Positions 18,066-28,303 of a stretch of DNA of 64,000 bases are shown here, in pieces; positions within the stretch are counted from its first letter, which is position 1, and every line of letters starts with the position of its first letter. The notes beneath the pieces are model-generated. The model was not told the DNA's origin and did no database searches. It saw only the letters and a program-made list of their open reading frames with translations. A program made the translations under genes and the position numbers. Source of the DNA: Pseudomonas sp. B21-048. GTDB taxonomy: Bacteria; Pseudomonadota; Gammaproteobacteria; Pseudomonadales; Pseudomonadaceae. Location: positions 4,340,001-4,404,000 of the forward strand of contig NZ_CP087168.1 of NCBI RefSeq assembly GCF_024748615.1, given 5' to 3'.

Positions 18066-18419
18066 TCAACCGGCGAGTTTGTGTACCGCTGCCTTGGATT
18101 GGCCAAGGGCCTGGGTCGCCGAGACATCCTTGAAGGTATGGAAATCCAGGCTGTTGACCACCAACTCCTGCACCAGTTCGGCAAAAATTTGCATCGACGG
18201 GCTGCCGAAGTAAGCGGTCATCGCCTGTTGGTTGGTCCAGAAACCGGACACCAGCCACAGCTCTGGATCGCATTGCGAGTGCTGCAGGGCAAAGCTCAGG
18301 CAACCCGGCGCGTTGCGCGACGGCTCGATCAGGGCGCTCAGGCGCGCACCGAGTTCCGCCGAACGCCCGGCGCGGGCGCGGACGAAGGCCATATGACTGA
18401 CGGGGATCTGCGTAGACAT
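18066..18419 (-). CDS. Antibiotic biosynthesis monooxygenase (ABM)-type small protein
   Basis: A 117-residue single-domain ferredoxin-like-fold protein. The segment SHMAFVRARAGRSAELGARLSALIEPSRNAPGCLSF and later ELWLVSGFWTNQQAMTAYFGSP follow the ABM/YgiN pattern. Members are heme- or quinone-related monooxygenases or simply dimeric stress proteins; the substrate cannot be told. The ATG was chosen because GGGAGGG precedes it by a normal distance; the longer upstream frame is not supported. It lies beside a divergent AraC regulator that may control it. Confidence 0.7.
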   Translation of the reverse strand: MSTQIPVSHMAFVRARAGRSAELGARLSALIEPSRNAPGCLSFALQHSQCDPELWLVSGFWTNQQAMTAYFGSPSMQIFAELVQELVVNSLDFHTFKDVSATQALGQSKAAVHKLAG

Positions 18420-18754
18420 GTTCAACCCTCCCAGGTCATCCAGTGGCAGCCGGGGACGGGCTGCGACAGGATCCAAGATTAGGCGGCGCGCCCTGGTCGT
18501 CGTTAGTCGATTCCTGCCGGGTTGTTGCACAATCCTGCGCGGCTGCGAAAAACCTCTGTAATAGCATGCAAACCACTGTCACATCGCTGCAACACGACTT
18601 TCAAGCAAGTTTTCCCGGCGCTGACCTGCCATATCAGCCCCGCGCATTCACCTCGTGCAGAATCAGGCAAGCTTTTGGCAGGATGTGTCTACCGCTGTTC
18701 CTTGCACAAATTTAAGCTCAGCCCATTACCAACGCGTCACCGAGGATGCCCAGC
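18420..18754. other. Divergent intergenic region, ABM gene / araC-type gene
   Basis: A 335-base gap that must hold both promoters. No convincing paired -35/-10 boxes, inverted repeat or small gene was seen, and the short open frames here lack ribosome-binding sites. Confidence 0.5.
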
Positions 18755-19684
18755 ATGTCGTCGCTCGATCATTTTCAAGCCCCGCTGGATGCCGACATGG
18801 AAAAACAGCGCGCGGAACTGGCCGCCCTCATCCGCCGTAACACGATGGAGGATGGCACGTATGCCACCGCCGTCGGTTCGCTGTTCATGTCGCGCCACAG
18901 TCAAAACCATGACTTCGCCCCGGTGCTGGCGCAGCCGGCCCTGTGCATCATGGCCCAGGGGCGCAAGGAAGTACGGCTGGCGGATGAATACTTCAATTAC
19001 GACCCGCTGAATTACCTGGTGGTGTCGGTCTCTATGCCCTTGAGCGGGCGGGTGGTGAATGTCTCGCCCGAGGAACCGATCCTCGCCGTGCGGCTGGACA
19101 TCGACCCGGCACAAATCACCGCACTGATTGCCGACGCCGGCCCCCTCGGCGTCCCCACACGGCCTACGGGTCGTGGCCTGTATGTCGAGCAGATCGACAC
19201 GGCAATGCTCGATGCCGTGCTGCGGCTGGCACGTTTGCTCGACGCGCCGAAAGACATCGCCATGCTGGCGCCGCTGATTCGTCGAGAGATTCTGTATCGG
19301 TTATTGCGCAGCCAGCAGGGTCATCGGCTGTATGAAATTGCCATCGCCAACAGTCAGAGCCATCGCATCAGCCAGGCGATCAAATGGCTCAACGGTAATT
19401 ATGAGCAACCGCTGCGCATCGATGATCTGGCGCGGGAAGTGAACCTGAGCGTGTCGACATTGCATCACCGTTTCAAGGCGATGACGGCGATGAGCCCGCT
19501 GCAGTATCAGAAGCAGTTGCGCCTGCAAGAGGCGCGGCGGTTGATGCTGGCCGAAGGGCTGGAAGCTTCGGCGGCGGGTTATCGGGTGGGGTATGAAAGC
19601 CCCTCCCAGTTCAGCCGGGAGTACAGCCGATTGTTCGGGGCGCCGCCGTTAAGGGATTTGGCGCGGTTGCGGTTGAGTGTTTAG
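18755..19684 (+). CDS. AraC-family transcriptional regulator with AraC_N cupin-like domain
   Basis: A 309-residue regulator. The N-terminal effector domain (about residues 20-190) contains AQPALCIMAQGRKEVRL and SMPLSGRVVNVSPEEP, typical of the AraC_N type. Two C-terminal helix-turn-helix motifs follow (INDLAREVNLS-like segment DDLAREVNLSVSTLHHRFK, then AAGYRVGYESPSQFSREYSRLFG; about 210-300). The second ATG was chosen because GAGG lies 9 bases before it but abuts the first ATG. Likely targets are the divergent ABM gene or its own promoter; the effector is unknown. Confidence 0.8.
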   Translation: MSSLDHFQAPLDADMEKQRAELAALIRRNTMEDGTYATAVGSLFMSRHSQNHDFAPVLAQPALCIMAQGRKEVRLADEYFNYDPLNYLVVSVSMPLSGRVVNVSPEEPILAVRLDIDPAQITALIADAGPLGVPTRPTGRGLYVEQIDTAMLDAVLRLARLLDAPKDIAMLAPLIRREILYRLLRSQQGHRLYEIAIANSQSHRISQAIKWLNGNYEQPLRIDDLAREVNLSVSTLHHRFKAMTAMSPLQYQKQLRLQEARRLMLAEGLEASAAGYRVGYESPSQFSREYSRLFGAPPLRDLARLRLSV

Positions 19685-19707
19685 CCGAGTTTGATGTTGA
19701 TTGTTCC

Positions 19708-19788
19708 GGCCTCATCGCGAGCAGGCTCGCACACATTGGATTGGTGTACGCCAGCCCCTGTGGGAGCGAGCTTGCTCGCGATGGGGCC
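19708..19788. repeat. REP-like palindromic repeat, GCGAGC/GCTCGC family (S1)
   Basis: GGCCTCATCGCGAGCAGGCTCGC pairs across about 30 bases with GCGAGCTTGCTCGCGATGGGGCC. It is intergenic between convergent genes and related to other copies at 22672, 30491, 41532, 46964, 60754 and 62085. Confidence 0.75.
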
Positions 19789-19797
19789 AGCAGTAAG

Positions 19798-20853
<1,056 letters not shown>

Positions 20854-20866
20854 GTTGCACCTCAAA

Positions 20867-21715
20867 TCAAAAGGAAACGCCACCTTCACCGACTAGCTTC
20901 TCCAACGCCCAAATGAGGACGAAGTCGATCAGCACGATCAGCACGGCAAACGAGAAAACGGTAGGGTCGAGCGAAGACACGGTGCGGCTGTACATCCAGA
21001 TCGGCACGGTCATGACGTCGATGGTGTAGAGGAAATAGGTCACGGTGAATTCGTTGAACGAGACGATGAACGCCAGCAGCATGCCCGCCAGAATCCCTGA
21101 TTTCATCAACGGCACCACCACATCGACAATCGCCCGAGTCGGTGAAGCGCCGAGCATTTGCGCGGCCTCTTCGACTTCGCTGCCGATGGAAAGCATCGCC
21201 GCGGTACAGTTTTTCACCACAAACGGCAGCGCCAGAATCACGTGGGCAATCACCAGCCGCGAGGTGGTGATCTGGAACGGCAGGCTGTCGAACACCAGCA
21301 GCAAAGCCAGACCCAACACCACCATCGGGAACACCAGCGGCAGCGACATCAATTGCAGCGCCACGGCCTTGCCGCGGAACTCGCAACGGGTCAGGGCGTA
21401 GGCTGCAGGCACCGCGATGATCGTGGCGAAAACCATGGTCAGACAGGCCACCATCAAACTGGTGCTCATGGCTTTGCCGAGGCTCAGCACATCGCTGGCG
21501 TCTGGCGACACGAAGGTGTTCCAGGCAGCCTTGTACCATTGCAGGCTATAGCTGCTGGGCGGGAAGTCGAGGTTCGACGCGCCGCTGAACGACATGACGA
21601 TCATGGTCAGAATCGGCAGCACCGCCAGCAGCAAAATGAAGCCCGACAGGATGCCGGCGAACTTGCCGGTATCGCCCGGCAACAGCGAGTGGCGCTTCTT
21701 GATCAGGGTGCTCAT
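20867..21715 (-). CDS. ABC transporter permease (PotC-like)
   Basis: A 282-residue inner-membrane permease with about six helices. The coupling EAA-like motif is EEAAQMLGASPTRAIVDVVVPLMKSGI (about residues 165-195). Its ATG overlaps the stop of the other permease by four bases (ATGA), indicating coupled translation. With its partner it forms the import channel. Confidence 0.88.
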   Translation of the reverse strand: MSTLIKKRHSLLPGDTGKFAGILSGFILLLAVLPILTMIVMSFSGASNLDFPPSSYSLQWYKAAWNTFVSPDASDVLSLGKAMSTSLMVACLTMVFATIIAVPAAYALTRCEFRGKAVALQLMSLPLVFPMVVLGLALLLVFDSLPFQITTSRLVIAHVILALPFVVKNCTAAMLSIGSEVEEAAQMLGASPTRAIVDVVVPLMKSGILAGMLLAFIVSFNEFTVTYFLYTIDVMTVPIWMYSRTVSSLDPTVFSFAVLIVLIDFVLIWALEKLVGEGGVSF

Positions 21716-22620
21716 TGGGAAGCCTCCAGCATGCGCCGACGACGGCCAGTGATGTATTCGGACAAGGTCATGATCGCCAGGGTGGTGACAATCAGCACCA
21801 CACCGGCAGCGGACGCGGCGGGCCAGTTCATCAACGGAGCGATCTGGTCATGCACCATCACTGCCAGCATCGGCACGCGTCGGCCACCGAGCAGCAGCGG
21901 CACCACAAAACTGCTGGCGTTGTAGGCGAACACCAACGTCGCGCCGGTGATGATCCCCGGCAAACTCATCGGCAACACCACTTGGCGAAACACCTGCAAG
22001 CGACTGGCGCCGAGGGTGGCAGCGGCCTCTTCGTAAGTGCGGGCGACGCCGCGCATGGCGCTGGCAATCGGCAGCACGGCCAACGGGAACGCGGTTTGCA
22101 CCAGGCCCATCAATACGCCGTTCTGGTTGTAGAGCAGCATGATCGGCCGCTTGATCAAACCCAGGCCCATCAGCGCCTGATTGAGCATGCCGCCGGGGCC
22201 GAGAATCACCAGCCAGCCGTAGCTTTGCAGCAGCAGGTTGACCAGCAATGGCAGCAGCACCGCCGCGAGGAAGATCCGCCGCACAAACGGCGAGGTCAGC
22301 CGTGACATGGTGTAAGCCACCGGGATCGCCAGCAGCACCGCAATCACCGCGCTGATCAGTGCCAGGCGCAACGTCAGCAGCAACGATTTGAGGTAATAGG
22401 GTTCCAGCAATTGGGCGTAACTGGCCAGGCTGAACCCGGTCCACTCCGCGCCTTTGGTGCCGACGCTCATGCGCAGCACCAAGAGGCTCGCGGCAATCAG
22501 CACGCCGAGAAACAGCATCGACGGCGAGAGGAAAAACCACGCACGCGCCGTCGGTGAGACACCCCGATTGATGCGCACGGGTGCGGCGCTTACCGGATGG
22601 GTCAGAGGTTGGTGTTCCAT
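21712..22620 (-). CDS. ABC transporter permease (PotB-like)
   Basis: A 302-residue permease with about six helices and the EAA motif YEEAAATLGASRLQVFRQVVLPMSLPGI. The start was placed at MEHQPLTHPV; upstream frame sequence runs into a palindromic repeat and is not coding. The ribosome-binding site is weak. It is separated from the binding-protein gene by 103 bases containing a 30-base perfect palindrome, which may lower downstream expression relative to the binding protein. Confidence 0.87.
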   Translation of the reverse strand: MEHQPLTHPVSAAPVRINRGVSPTARAWFFLSPSMLFLGVLIAASLLVLRMSVGTKGAEWTGFSLASYAQLLEPYYLKSLLLTLRLALISAVIAVLLAIPVAYTMSRLTSPFVRRIFLAAVLLPLLVNLLLQSYGWLVILGPGGMLNQALMGLGLIKRPIMLLYNQNGVLMGLVQTAFPLAVLPIASAMRGVARTYEEAAATLGASRLQVFRQVVLPMSLPGIITGATLVFAYNASSFVVPLLLGGRRVPMLAVMVHDQIAPLMNWPAASAAGVVLIVTTLAIMTLSEYITGRRRRMLEASQ

Positions 22621-22671
22621 AGCAAAGGGTCTCGTCAATGGAAAGCAGCAAGACTTGGATTTGGCAAAACC

Positions 22672-22701
22672 TGTGGCGAGGGAGCTTGCTCCCTCGCCAC
22701 A
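22672..22701. repeat. Perfect 30-base REP-like palindrome (S2)
   Basis: TGTGGCGAGGGAGC, TT, GCTCCCTCGCCACA. It lies inside the ABC operon between the binding-protein gene and the first permease, where it could stabilise the upstream mRNA end. Confidence 0.85.
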
Positions 22702-22723
22702 ATGAATTTTCAAACCGCAGAAA

Positions 22724-23827
22724 TCAGGAAGAAAAGATTTCCGTGTAACGACGAATCCATTGGTCATGCACGGTGGCCAGGAAGGCGTTGTCGTGCATGA
22801 TCGCCTTCTCGGCAATCTGCTCCGGCGTGAGGATGTACGGGCTTTTGCGCGCTTCAGCGGAGATGATTGCCTTGGCGTTGACCGGGCCGTTGTAGATGTC
22901 TTCGGCCATCTTGCCCTGCACCAGCGGGTCCAGAGAGTGGTTGATGAAGGCGTAGGCCAGGTCGATATCGCCCGGGCGATTCTTCGGCATCACCGACAAC
23001 ATCAGGTCGGTGTAGAAGCCTTCCTTCATGCCGAACGTGGCGCCCAGGCCGTAGGCCGGATCGCGAATCTGTTTCGGGAAAAACGCCGGCGCGTACAAGC
23101 CGCCCATGTCCAGGGAACCGGTGCGGAACAGCTCGGCGATCTGGTTCGGGTTTTCGCCCAGGGTCACGACACGATCTTTCAGCTCGGCGAGTTTCTTGAA
23201 GCCTGGCTCGATGTTGTGTTCGTCACCACCGGCCAGTTTGGCGGCGATGATGATCAGGTCCATGGCCTCGGTCCAGTTCGGCGGCGGCAGGAAGATGTTC
23301 GGCGACAGCTCCGCGTCCCACAGGGCGGCATAGCTGTCCGGCGCTTCTTTGATGGTGCGGGTGCTGTAGACCAGGCTGTTGCACCACAGCAGGTAACCGA
23401 TACCGTGACCGTTGGCGCCGGTGCGGTATTTCTCCGGCACATCGATCAGGTTAGGGATGCGGTTGAGGTCGGGTTTTTCCAGCAGGTTGGCGGCGGCCAG
23501 ACCTTCGGCGCCGACGCCGGCCAGAGTGATGATGTCGTACTGCGGACGATCACCGCCGGCCTTGAGTTTAGCGACCATTTCCGAGGTGCTGCCGGTGCGG
23601 TCGGCAATCACCTTGCAGCCGTACTTGGCTTCGAACGTCGCGGCGATGTTGCGCAATGCTGCAAGGCCGGTGTCATCGGACCAGGTCAACAGGCGCAGGG
23701 TCTTGCCCTGGAAACGTGTGTCGCTGGCATTGGCCTTGATGAACGGCATGCTCATGGCCGCCGCAGCCACGGACGCCACGCCCACGGTTTTGATGAATTG
23801 ACGTCTGTTCAGATCGTGCTCGCCCAT
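22724..23827 (-). CDS. Periplasmic polyamine-type ABC substrate-binding protein (Tat-exported)
   Basis: A 367-residue PotD/PotF-like binding protein. The N-terminus NRRQFIKTVGVASVAAAAMSMPFIKANA is a twin-arginine (Tat) signal, so the protein is likely exported folded. The mature part has the two-lobed solute-binding signature (LRLLTWSDDTG; VADRTGSTSEMVAKL-like segment; ILTPEQIAEKAIMHDNAF near the end). It delivers substrate to the downstream permeases. The start was chosen after AGGGAGTCCTTC. Ligand unknown; polyamines, guanidino compounds or amino acids are candidates. Confidence 0.85.
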   Translation of the reverse strand: MGEHDLNRRQFIKTVGVASVAAAAMSMPFIKANASDTRFQGKTLRLLTWSDDTGLAALRNIAATFEAKYGCKVIADRTGSTSEMVAKLKAGGDRPQYDIITLAGVGAEGLAAANLLEKPDLNRIPNLIDVPEKYRTGANGHGIGYLLWCNSLVYSTRTIKEAPDSYAALWDAELSPNIFLPPPNWTEAMDLIIIAAKLAGGDEHNIEPGFKKLAELKDRVVTLGENPNQIAELFRTGSLDMGGLYAPAFFPKQIRDPAYGLGATFGMKEGFYTDLMLSVMPKNRPGDIDLAYAFINHSLDPLVQGKMAEDIYNGPVNAKAIISAEARKSPYILTPEQIAEKAIMHDNAFLATVHDQWIRRYTEIFSS

Positions 23828-24045
23828 GAAGGACTCCCTTTGTTTTTTTAAGTATGAGGTTGGTCGCAACCGTTGCATCCGCGCGGTCAGATCAGCTCCA
23901 AGCCCCCGGTTTCAAAGGGCAAGAGCGGCGCCGACAGCTTCATCCTGAGGTCGTGCAAAACACCTGACTATCGATAAAAACTCATTGAAGCCATGACGCT
24001 GGCGCATGCCTCATCACGAGGCATGCGCGGCCTTTTTTCGTGCCT
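23828..24045. other. Gap between aldehyde dehydrogenase and binding-protein genes
   Basis: A 218-base gap between two minus-strand genes, expected to hold the binding-protein promoter. It contains a strong hairpin at 24002-24028 whose T-run lies on the plus strand. No coding sequence was found. Confidence 0.55.
24002..24038 (+). terminator. Hairpin with T-run on the plus strand
   Basis: GCGCATGCCTC, ATCAC loop, GAGGCATGCGC, then GGCC and TTTTTT. On the minus strand, where the flanking genes lie, no U-run follows the stem, so its orientation does not suit the aldehyde dehydrogenase gene. Confidence 0.5.
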
Positions 24046-25494
24046 TCAGACGGCCCGAATCACGTGTTTGATTTCCTGGAACGCCTGCAAACCCCACGGC
24101 CCCAATTCGCGGCCGATGCTGCTCTGTTTGTAGCCACCCCAGGCGGTCTGCGGGAAGATCACTTGCGGCGCGTTGATCCACACAAGCCCCGCCTGCAAAG
24201 CGTTGGCGACCCGATCAGCCGCTTCGGCGTCGCGCGTGACCACGCTGGCCACCAGGCCGAATTGGCTGTCGTTGGCCAGGGCAATCGCCTCGGCTTCAGA
24301 GCTGAAACTGCGCACGCAGATCACCGGGCCGAAAATCTCTTCGCACCACAGCGCACTGTCGAGGGGCACGTCGACGAAAATGGTCGGCTGCAAAAAATAG
24401 CCGCGTGACAGGTCCGCCGGACGATTACCGCCGCAGATCAACTTCGCCCCAGCGCTCAAACCGCGATCGATGTGCCCCAGCACACGTTGGTATTGCGCCT
24501 GATTGACCAGTGCGCCCATTTCCACGTTCGGGTCGAACGGGTCGGCCACGCGAATGGCTTCGGCGCGCGCCTTCAATCGCGTTACAAATTTTTCCGCCAG
24601 TTCATCGGCAACCAGCACGCGGCTGGTGGCGGAACACATCTGCCCGGCGTTGAAGAAACCACCGCCACAGGCCACTTCCACGGCCAGCTCGATGTCGGCA
24701 TCGGCGAGTACCAGCAGCGAAGATTTGCCGCCCAGTTCGAGGCTCACCCCCTTCACGGTTTCCGCTGCCCGCTGCATCACCTGCACGCCCACCGCGTTGC
24801 TGCCGGTGAAGGAAATCTTGGCGATGCGTGGGTCAGCCGACAGCGGCGCGCCAACAGCCAGGCCGGTGCCGCAGACCAGATTGAACACACCGTTTGGCAG
24901 ACCGGCCTCGGCAATGATCGTCGCCAGTTCCAATTCCGGCAGCGGTGTCACTTCCGACGGTTTGAGCACCACGCAGCAACCGGCGGCCAGGGCCGGGGCA
25001 AGTTTCCAGGCGGTGGTGACCATCGGGAAATTCCACGGCACGATCAGCCCCACCACACCGCACGGCTCGCGGCGCAAACGGGCGCTGAAATCATCGCTCG
25101 GCAACGCCACGGCGCTGTCTTGCTTCGCGTCCAGGCCTTCAGCCAGCCCGGCGTAATACTCGAAGGTGGCGATCACGTCGTCGATATCGATGGCCGCTTC
25201 GAACAGCGGTTTGCCGTTGTTGCTCGACTGCAACTTCATCAACTGTTCGCGACCGGCCTGCACGCCCGCGGCGATTCTGCGCAGGATCGCCCCGCGCTCG
25301 GCGCCGGTGGTTTTCGACCACGCTTTGAAAGCATTGGTCGCCGCCGTGACGGCCTGATCGACAGCGTGTTCATCGCCACCGTTCACGGTGGTCAGCAGCG
25401 CTTCGGTCGCCGGGTTGATCACGCGCAGATGTTCGTTGCCAGCGGACCATTCGCCATTGATGTACACACCATCGAGTGTGGTAGGAAAACTCAT
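24046..25494 (-). CDS. NAD(P)+-dependent aldehyde dehydrogenase
   Basis: A 482-residue aldehyde dehydrogenase of the betaine/aminoaldehyde dehydrogenase branch. PWNFPMVTTAWKLAPALAAG, the cofactor motif FTGSNAVG, general-base Glu in LELGGKSS and nucleophilic Cys in FFNAGQMCSATSR are all present. It oxidises an aldehyde to the acid. Its ATG overlaps the decarboxylase stop by four bases, so it probably takes the aldehyde made by that enzyme. If the decarboxylase acts on 2-ketoarginine, the substrate would be 4-guanidinobutanal; this is inference. Confidence 0.85.
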   Translation of the reverse strand: MSFPTTLDGVYINGEWSAGNEHLRVINPATEALLTTVNGGDEHAVDQAVTAATNAFKAWSKTTGAERGAILRRIAAGVQAGREQLMKLQSSNNGKPLFEAAIDIDDVIATFEYYAGLAEGLDAKQDSAVALPSDDFSARLRREPCGVVGLIVPWNFPMVTTAWKLAPALAAGCCVVLKPSEVTPLPELELATIIAEAGLPNGVFNLVCGTGLAVGAPLSADPRIAKISFTGSNAVGVQVMQRAAETVKGVSLELGGKSSLLVLADADIELAVEVACGGGFFNAGQMCSATSRVLVADELAEKFVTRLKARAEAIRVADPFDPNVEMGALVNQAQYQRVLGHIDRGLSAGAKLICGGNRPADLSRGYFLQPTIFVDVPLDSALWCEEIFGPVICVRSFSSEAEAIALANDSQFGLVASVVTRDAEAADRVANALQAGLVWINAPQVIFPQTAWGGYKQSSIGRELGPWGLQAFQEIKHVIRAV

Positions 25495-27128
25495 TTCAAC
25501 ACCGCCTTCATCCACTGGGTCTGATCGATTTCAATCAGGGTCGGGCCCTGGCGATCAGTGGCGAGACGCAATGCACCGCGCAGCTCTTCGACACCGCTGA
25601 CCGCCTCGGCCGCGCAGCCCAGCGCCTTGGCCACACCGATGAAGTCCGGGGTGTAGATGTCCACGCCAACCGGCTCGATGGCGCGGTTGACCATGTATTT
25701 CTTGATCTCTTCGTAACCCTGGTTATTCCACAGCAGGACGATCACCGGCGTGCGTGCTTCCACTGCACTGGCGAGTTCCGGCAGGGTGAATTGCAGACCG
25801 CCGTCGCCGATCAGGCACACCACCGGAGGGCGTGCACCGCCTTCGACGCTGCCACCGAGCCAGGCGCCAATCGCCGCCGGCAAGGCGTAACCGAGGGTGC
25901 CGTAACCGGTGGACGAGTTGAACCAGCGGCGCGGGCGTTCCGGGTTGAATGTGAGGTTGCCGGTGTACACCGGTTGGGTCGAATCGCCGACGAACACCGC
26001 GTTCGGCAATTCATGCAAAACGGTTTCCAGGAAACGGGTCTGGGCCAGCGTCGGGGCGTCCCAGGTCGCGGCCAGTTCATCGCGCAAACGCGCGGCACGC
26101 ACCTGGCCCCAATCGTTGCGACGCTCGGCCAGCGACTGGTGGGACAGCGCACTCAGCAAGGCCTGAGCGGCGTTGCGTGAGTCGGCCACCAACGCAACTT
26201 TCGGCGGGTAATTACGCACGGTCTGGTCGGGGTCAATGTCCACGCGCAGCAACACGCCGGGAATGTCGAAGCCGCCGGCGAAGGTGACGTCGTAATCGGT
26301 TTCGGCCAGTTCGGTACCGATGGCCAGCACCACGTCGGCCTCGGCGACCAGCGCGCGCGTGGCTACCAGGCTTTGGGTCGAACCGATCAGCAGCGGGTGG
26401 CTGGATTCGAGCATGCCCTTGGCATTGATGGTCAGGGCCACCGGCGCGTCCAACAGTTCGGCCAGTTCAGTCAGCTCGGCCGCCGCATCGATGGCGCCGC
26501 CACCGGCGAGAATCAACGGGCGCTTGGCACCGGCCAGCAAGTCAGTCATGCGGCTGATCGCGCTTGGCGAAGCACCGGCGCGGTCGATGTTCACTGGCAC
26601 GCTGGCGAGCAAGTCATCGGCCTCTTCGACCAATACGTCCAACGGGATTTCGATGTGCACCGGACGCGGACGGCCAGCCTGGAACAGCGCGAAGGCGCGG
26701 GCCAACACGCCCGGCAATTCAGCCGCCGACATCAAGGTGTGGGAGAACGCTGCCACGCCGCCGACCAGTGCGCTTTGGTTCGGCAGTTCATGCAACTTGC
26801 CGCGACCGCCGCCCAATTGGCTGCGCGATTGCACGCTGGAAATCACCAGCATCGGGATCGAGTCGGCGTAAGCCTGGCCCATGGCGGTGGTGATGTTGGT
26901 CATGCCGGGGCCGGTGATGATGAAGCACACGCCCGGTTTGCCACTGGTGCGCGCATACCCGTCGGCCATGAAACCGGCGCCCTGTTCGTGACGCGGAGTG
27001 ATGTGGTTGATGCTCGAACGGGCCAGCCCGCGATACAGCTCCACGGTGTGCACCCCGGGAATGCCGAACACCTGCTCGACCCCGTAATCTTCGAGTAACT
27101 TGACCAATACTTCGCCGCACGTCGCCAT
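25491..27128 (-). CDS. Thiamine-diphosphate decarboxylase, AruI-like (5-guanidino-2-oxopentanoate decarboxylase?)
   Basis: A 545-residue ThDP enzyme of the acetolactate synthase/2-oxoacid decarboxylase fold. The catalytic Glu is residue 48 in RHEQGAGFMADGYA. The cofactor motif runs from GDGGLQF to LLWNNQGYEEI. The N-terminal FGIPGVHTVELYRGL resembles what I recall of P. aeruginosa AruI, which decarboxylates 2-ketoarginine in the arginine transaminase route. No aruH-like aminotransferase gene is nearby. It is coupled to the aldehyde dehydrogenase, with a LysR gene divergent upstream. Acetolactate synthase or oxalyl/benzoylformate-type activities are alternatives. The start follows a weak AAAGGG. 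Confidence 0.75.
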   Translation of the reverse strand: MATCGEVLVKLLEDYGVEQVFGIPGVHTVELYRGLARSSINHITPRHEQGAGFMADGYARTSGKPGVCFIITGPGMTNITTAMGQAYADSIPMLVISSVQSRSQLGGGRGKLHELPNQSALVGGVAAFSHTLMSAAELPGVLARAFALFQAGRPRPVHIEIPLDVLVEEADDLLASVPVNIDRAGASPSAISRMTDLLAGAKRPLILAGGGAIDAAAELTELAELLDAPVALTINAKGMLESSHPLLIGSTQSLVATRALVAEADVVLAIGTELAETDYDVTFAGGFDIPGVLLRVDIDPDQTVRNYPPKVALVADSRNAAQALLSALSHQSLAERRNDWGQVRAARLRDELAATWDAPTLAQTRFLETVLHELPNAVFVGDSTQPVYTGNLTFNPERPRRWFNSSTGYGTLGYALPAAIGAWLGGSVEGGARPPVVCLIGDGGLQFTLPELASAVEARTPVIVLLWNNQGYEEIKKYMVNRAIEPVGVDIYTPDFIGVAKALGCAAEAVSGVEELRGALRLATDRQGPTLIEIDQTQWMKAVLK

Positions 27129-27287
27129 GTCTTTGCCCTTTTTGTTCGTTTGAGACGCCGGGCCTGCGCAGTGTTTATGATGGGTTGGCAGGTCCAGGGA
27201 TGGCCTCATTGGAACGGGCGACACGCCGCCGCAACAATGGATAAAAAGTCATGCTAGCCATGTCCTCACGTCATACCTTGGGTCCCC

Positions 27288-28169
27288 ATGAAACGATTGC
27301 CTCCCCTGCCGGCGCTGCACACTTTTCTGATCACCGCGCAGTGCTGCAACTTCACCCGGGCCGCCGAACAGCTGCACATCACCCAAGGCGCGGTGAGCCG
27401 GCAGATCGCCGGGCTGGAAGATCATCTGGGTTATGAGCTGTTCATTCGCCAGGCGCGGGGCTTGAGCCTGACCGCCGAAGGACGGGAATGGTTGCCACGG
27501 GTACAGCAGATTTTCGGCCTGATCGACGAGGCGGTGGAGCAGATCGGCGAGAAGCGCGAAACCCTGCAACTGAAAGCCCCGACCTGCGTGATGCGCTGGC
27601 TGTTGCCGCGTCTGTTGCAGTGGCAAAAGGAACGCCCGGACGTGCCGGTGCAATTGACCACCACGGTGAAGCACGGCGTGGACTTTCATCGCGAGCAGTT
27701 CGATGCGGCGGTGATGTATGGCCCGCCGCCGGACAGTTCACTGGCCTCCCAGCATCTGTTCGATGAGCAACTGACGCCCGTGTGTTCCCGACCGATGCTT
27801 GAAGGGCCCATGGCCTTGCAGACCCCGACCGATCTGCAACAGCACTTGTTGCTGCACCCCACCCGCGATGAACGGGACTGGAACGCCTGGCTGAAGGCTG
27901 CGGATATTCGGCTGAGCAATGTCGGCAAGGGGCAGCATTTCGAAACCCTGGACCTGGCGATGTCGATGGCGTCCCAAGGGACGGGCGTGGCGATTGGCGA
28001 TTGGTCGTTGATCGGCGATGACCTGAGTGCCGGACGGCTGGTCATGCCTTTTGATTTGAAGGTGAGAACCGGGTTGGCGTATTACCTGGTGTTCCCCGAG
28101 AAACCGGCGCCTTCGCCGAAGCTGCGCGAATTGATGGGGTGGTTGGTGGCGCAGGCTCAAAGCCGCTAA
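27288..28169 (+). CDS. LysR-family regulator (GcvA-like), divergent from ThDP decarboxylase
   Basis: A 293-residue LysR-type regulator. The N-terminal winged helix (about residues 6-65) contains LHTFLITAQCCNFTRAAEQLHITQGAVSRQIAGLEDHLG. The C-terminal effector-binding domain follows (about 95-290). It is transcribed away from the decarboxylase-dehydrogenase pair across 159 bases, the usual layout for a regulator of the adjacent operon. The inducer is unknown, presumably a pathway substrate. The ribosome-binding site is weak. Confidence 0.85.
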   Translation: MKRLPPLPALHTFLITAQCCNFTRAAEQLHITQGAVSRQIAGLEDHLGYELFIRQARGLSLTAEGREWLPRVQQIFGLIDEAVEQIGEKRETLQLKAPTCVMRWLLPRLLQWQKERPDVPVQLTTTVKHGVDFHREQFDAAVMYGPPPDSSLASQHLFDEQLTPVCSRPMLEGPMALQTPTDLQQHLLLHPTRDERDWNAWLKAADIRLSNVGKGQHFETLDLAMSMASQGTGVAIGDWSLIGDDLSAGRLVMPFDLKVRTGLAYYLVFPEKPAPSPKLRELMGWLVAQAQSR

Positions 28170-28171
28170 GA

Positions 28172-28282
28172 GATCGTTCCCACGCGCAGCAAAGGAATGC
28201 AGCCCGGGACGCTCCGCGTCCCTTCCAAAGCCGAACGCGGAGCGTCCGTTGAGCCATTCCCACGCAGAGCGTGGGAACGATC
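28172..28282. repeat. Composite palindromic repeat, GATCGTTCCCACGC family (copy 2)
   Basis: Same architecture as copy 1: outer GATCGTTCCCACGC / GCGTGGGAACGATC with core GGACGCTCCGCGTCCC. The left inner arm is degenerate (CACGCGCAGCAAAGGAATGC). It lies between convergent genes. Confidence 0.85.
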
Positions 28283-28303
28283 AGTGAAGTTGAGTGCGGC
28301 GGA

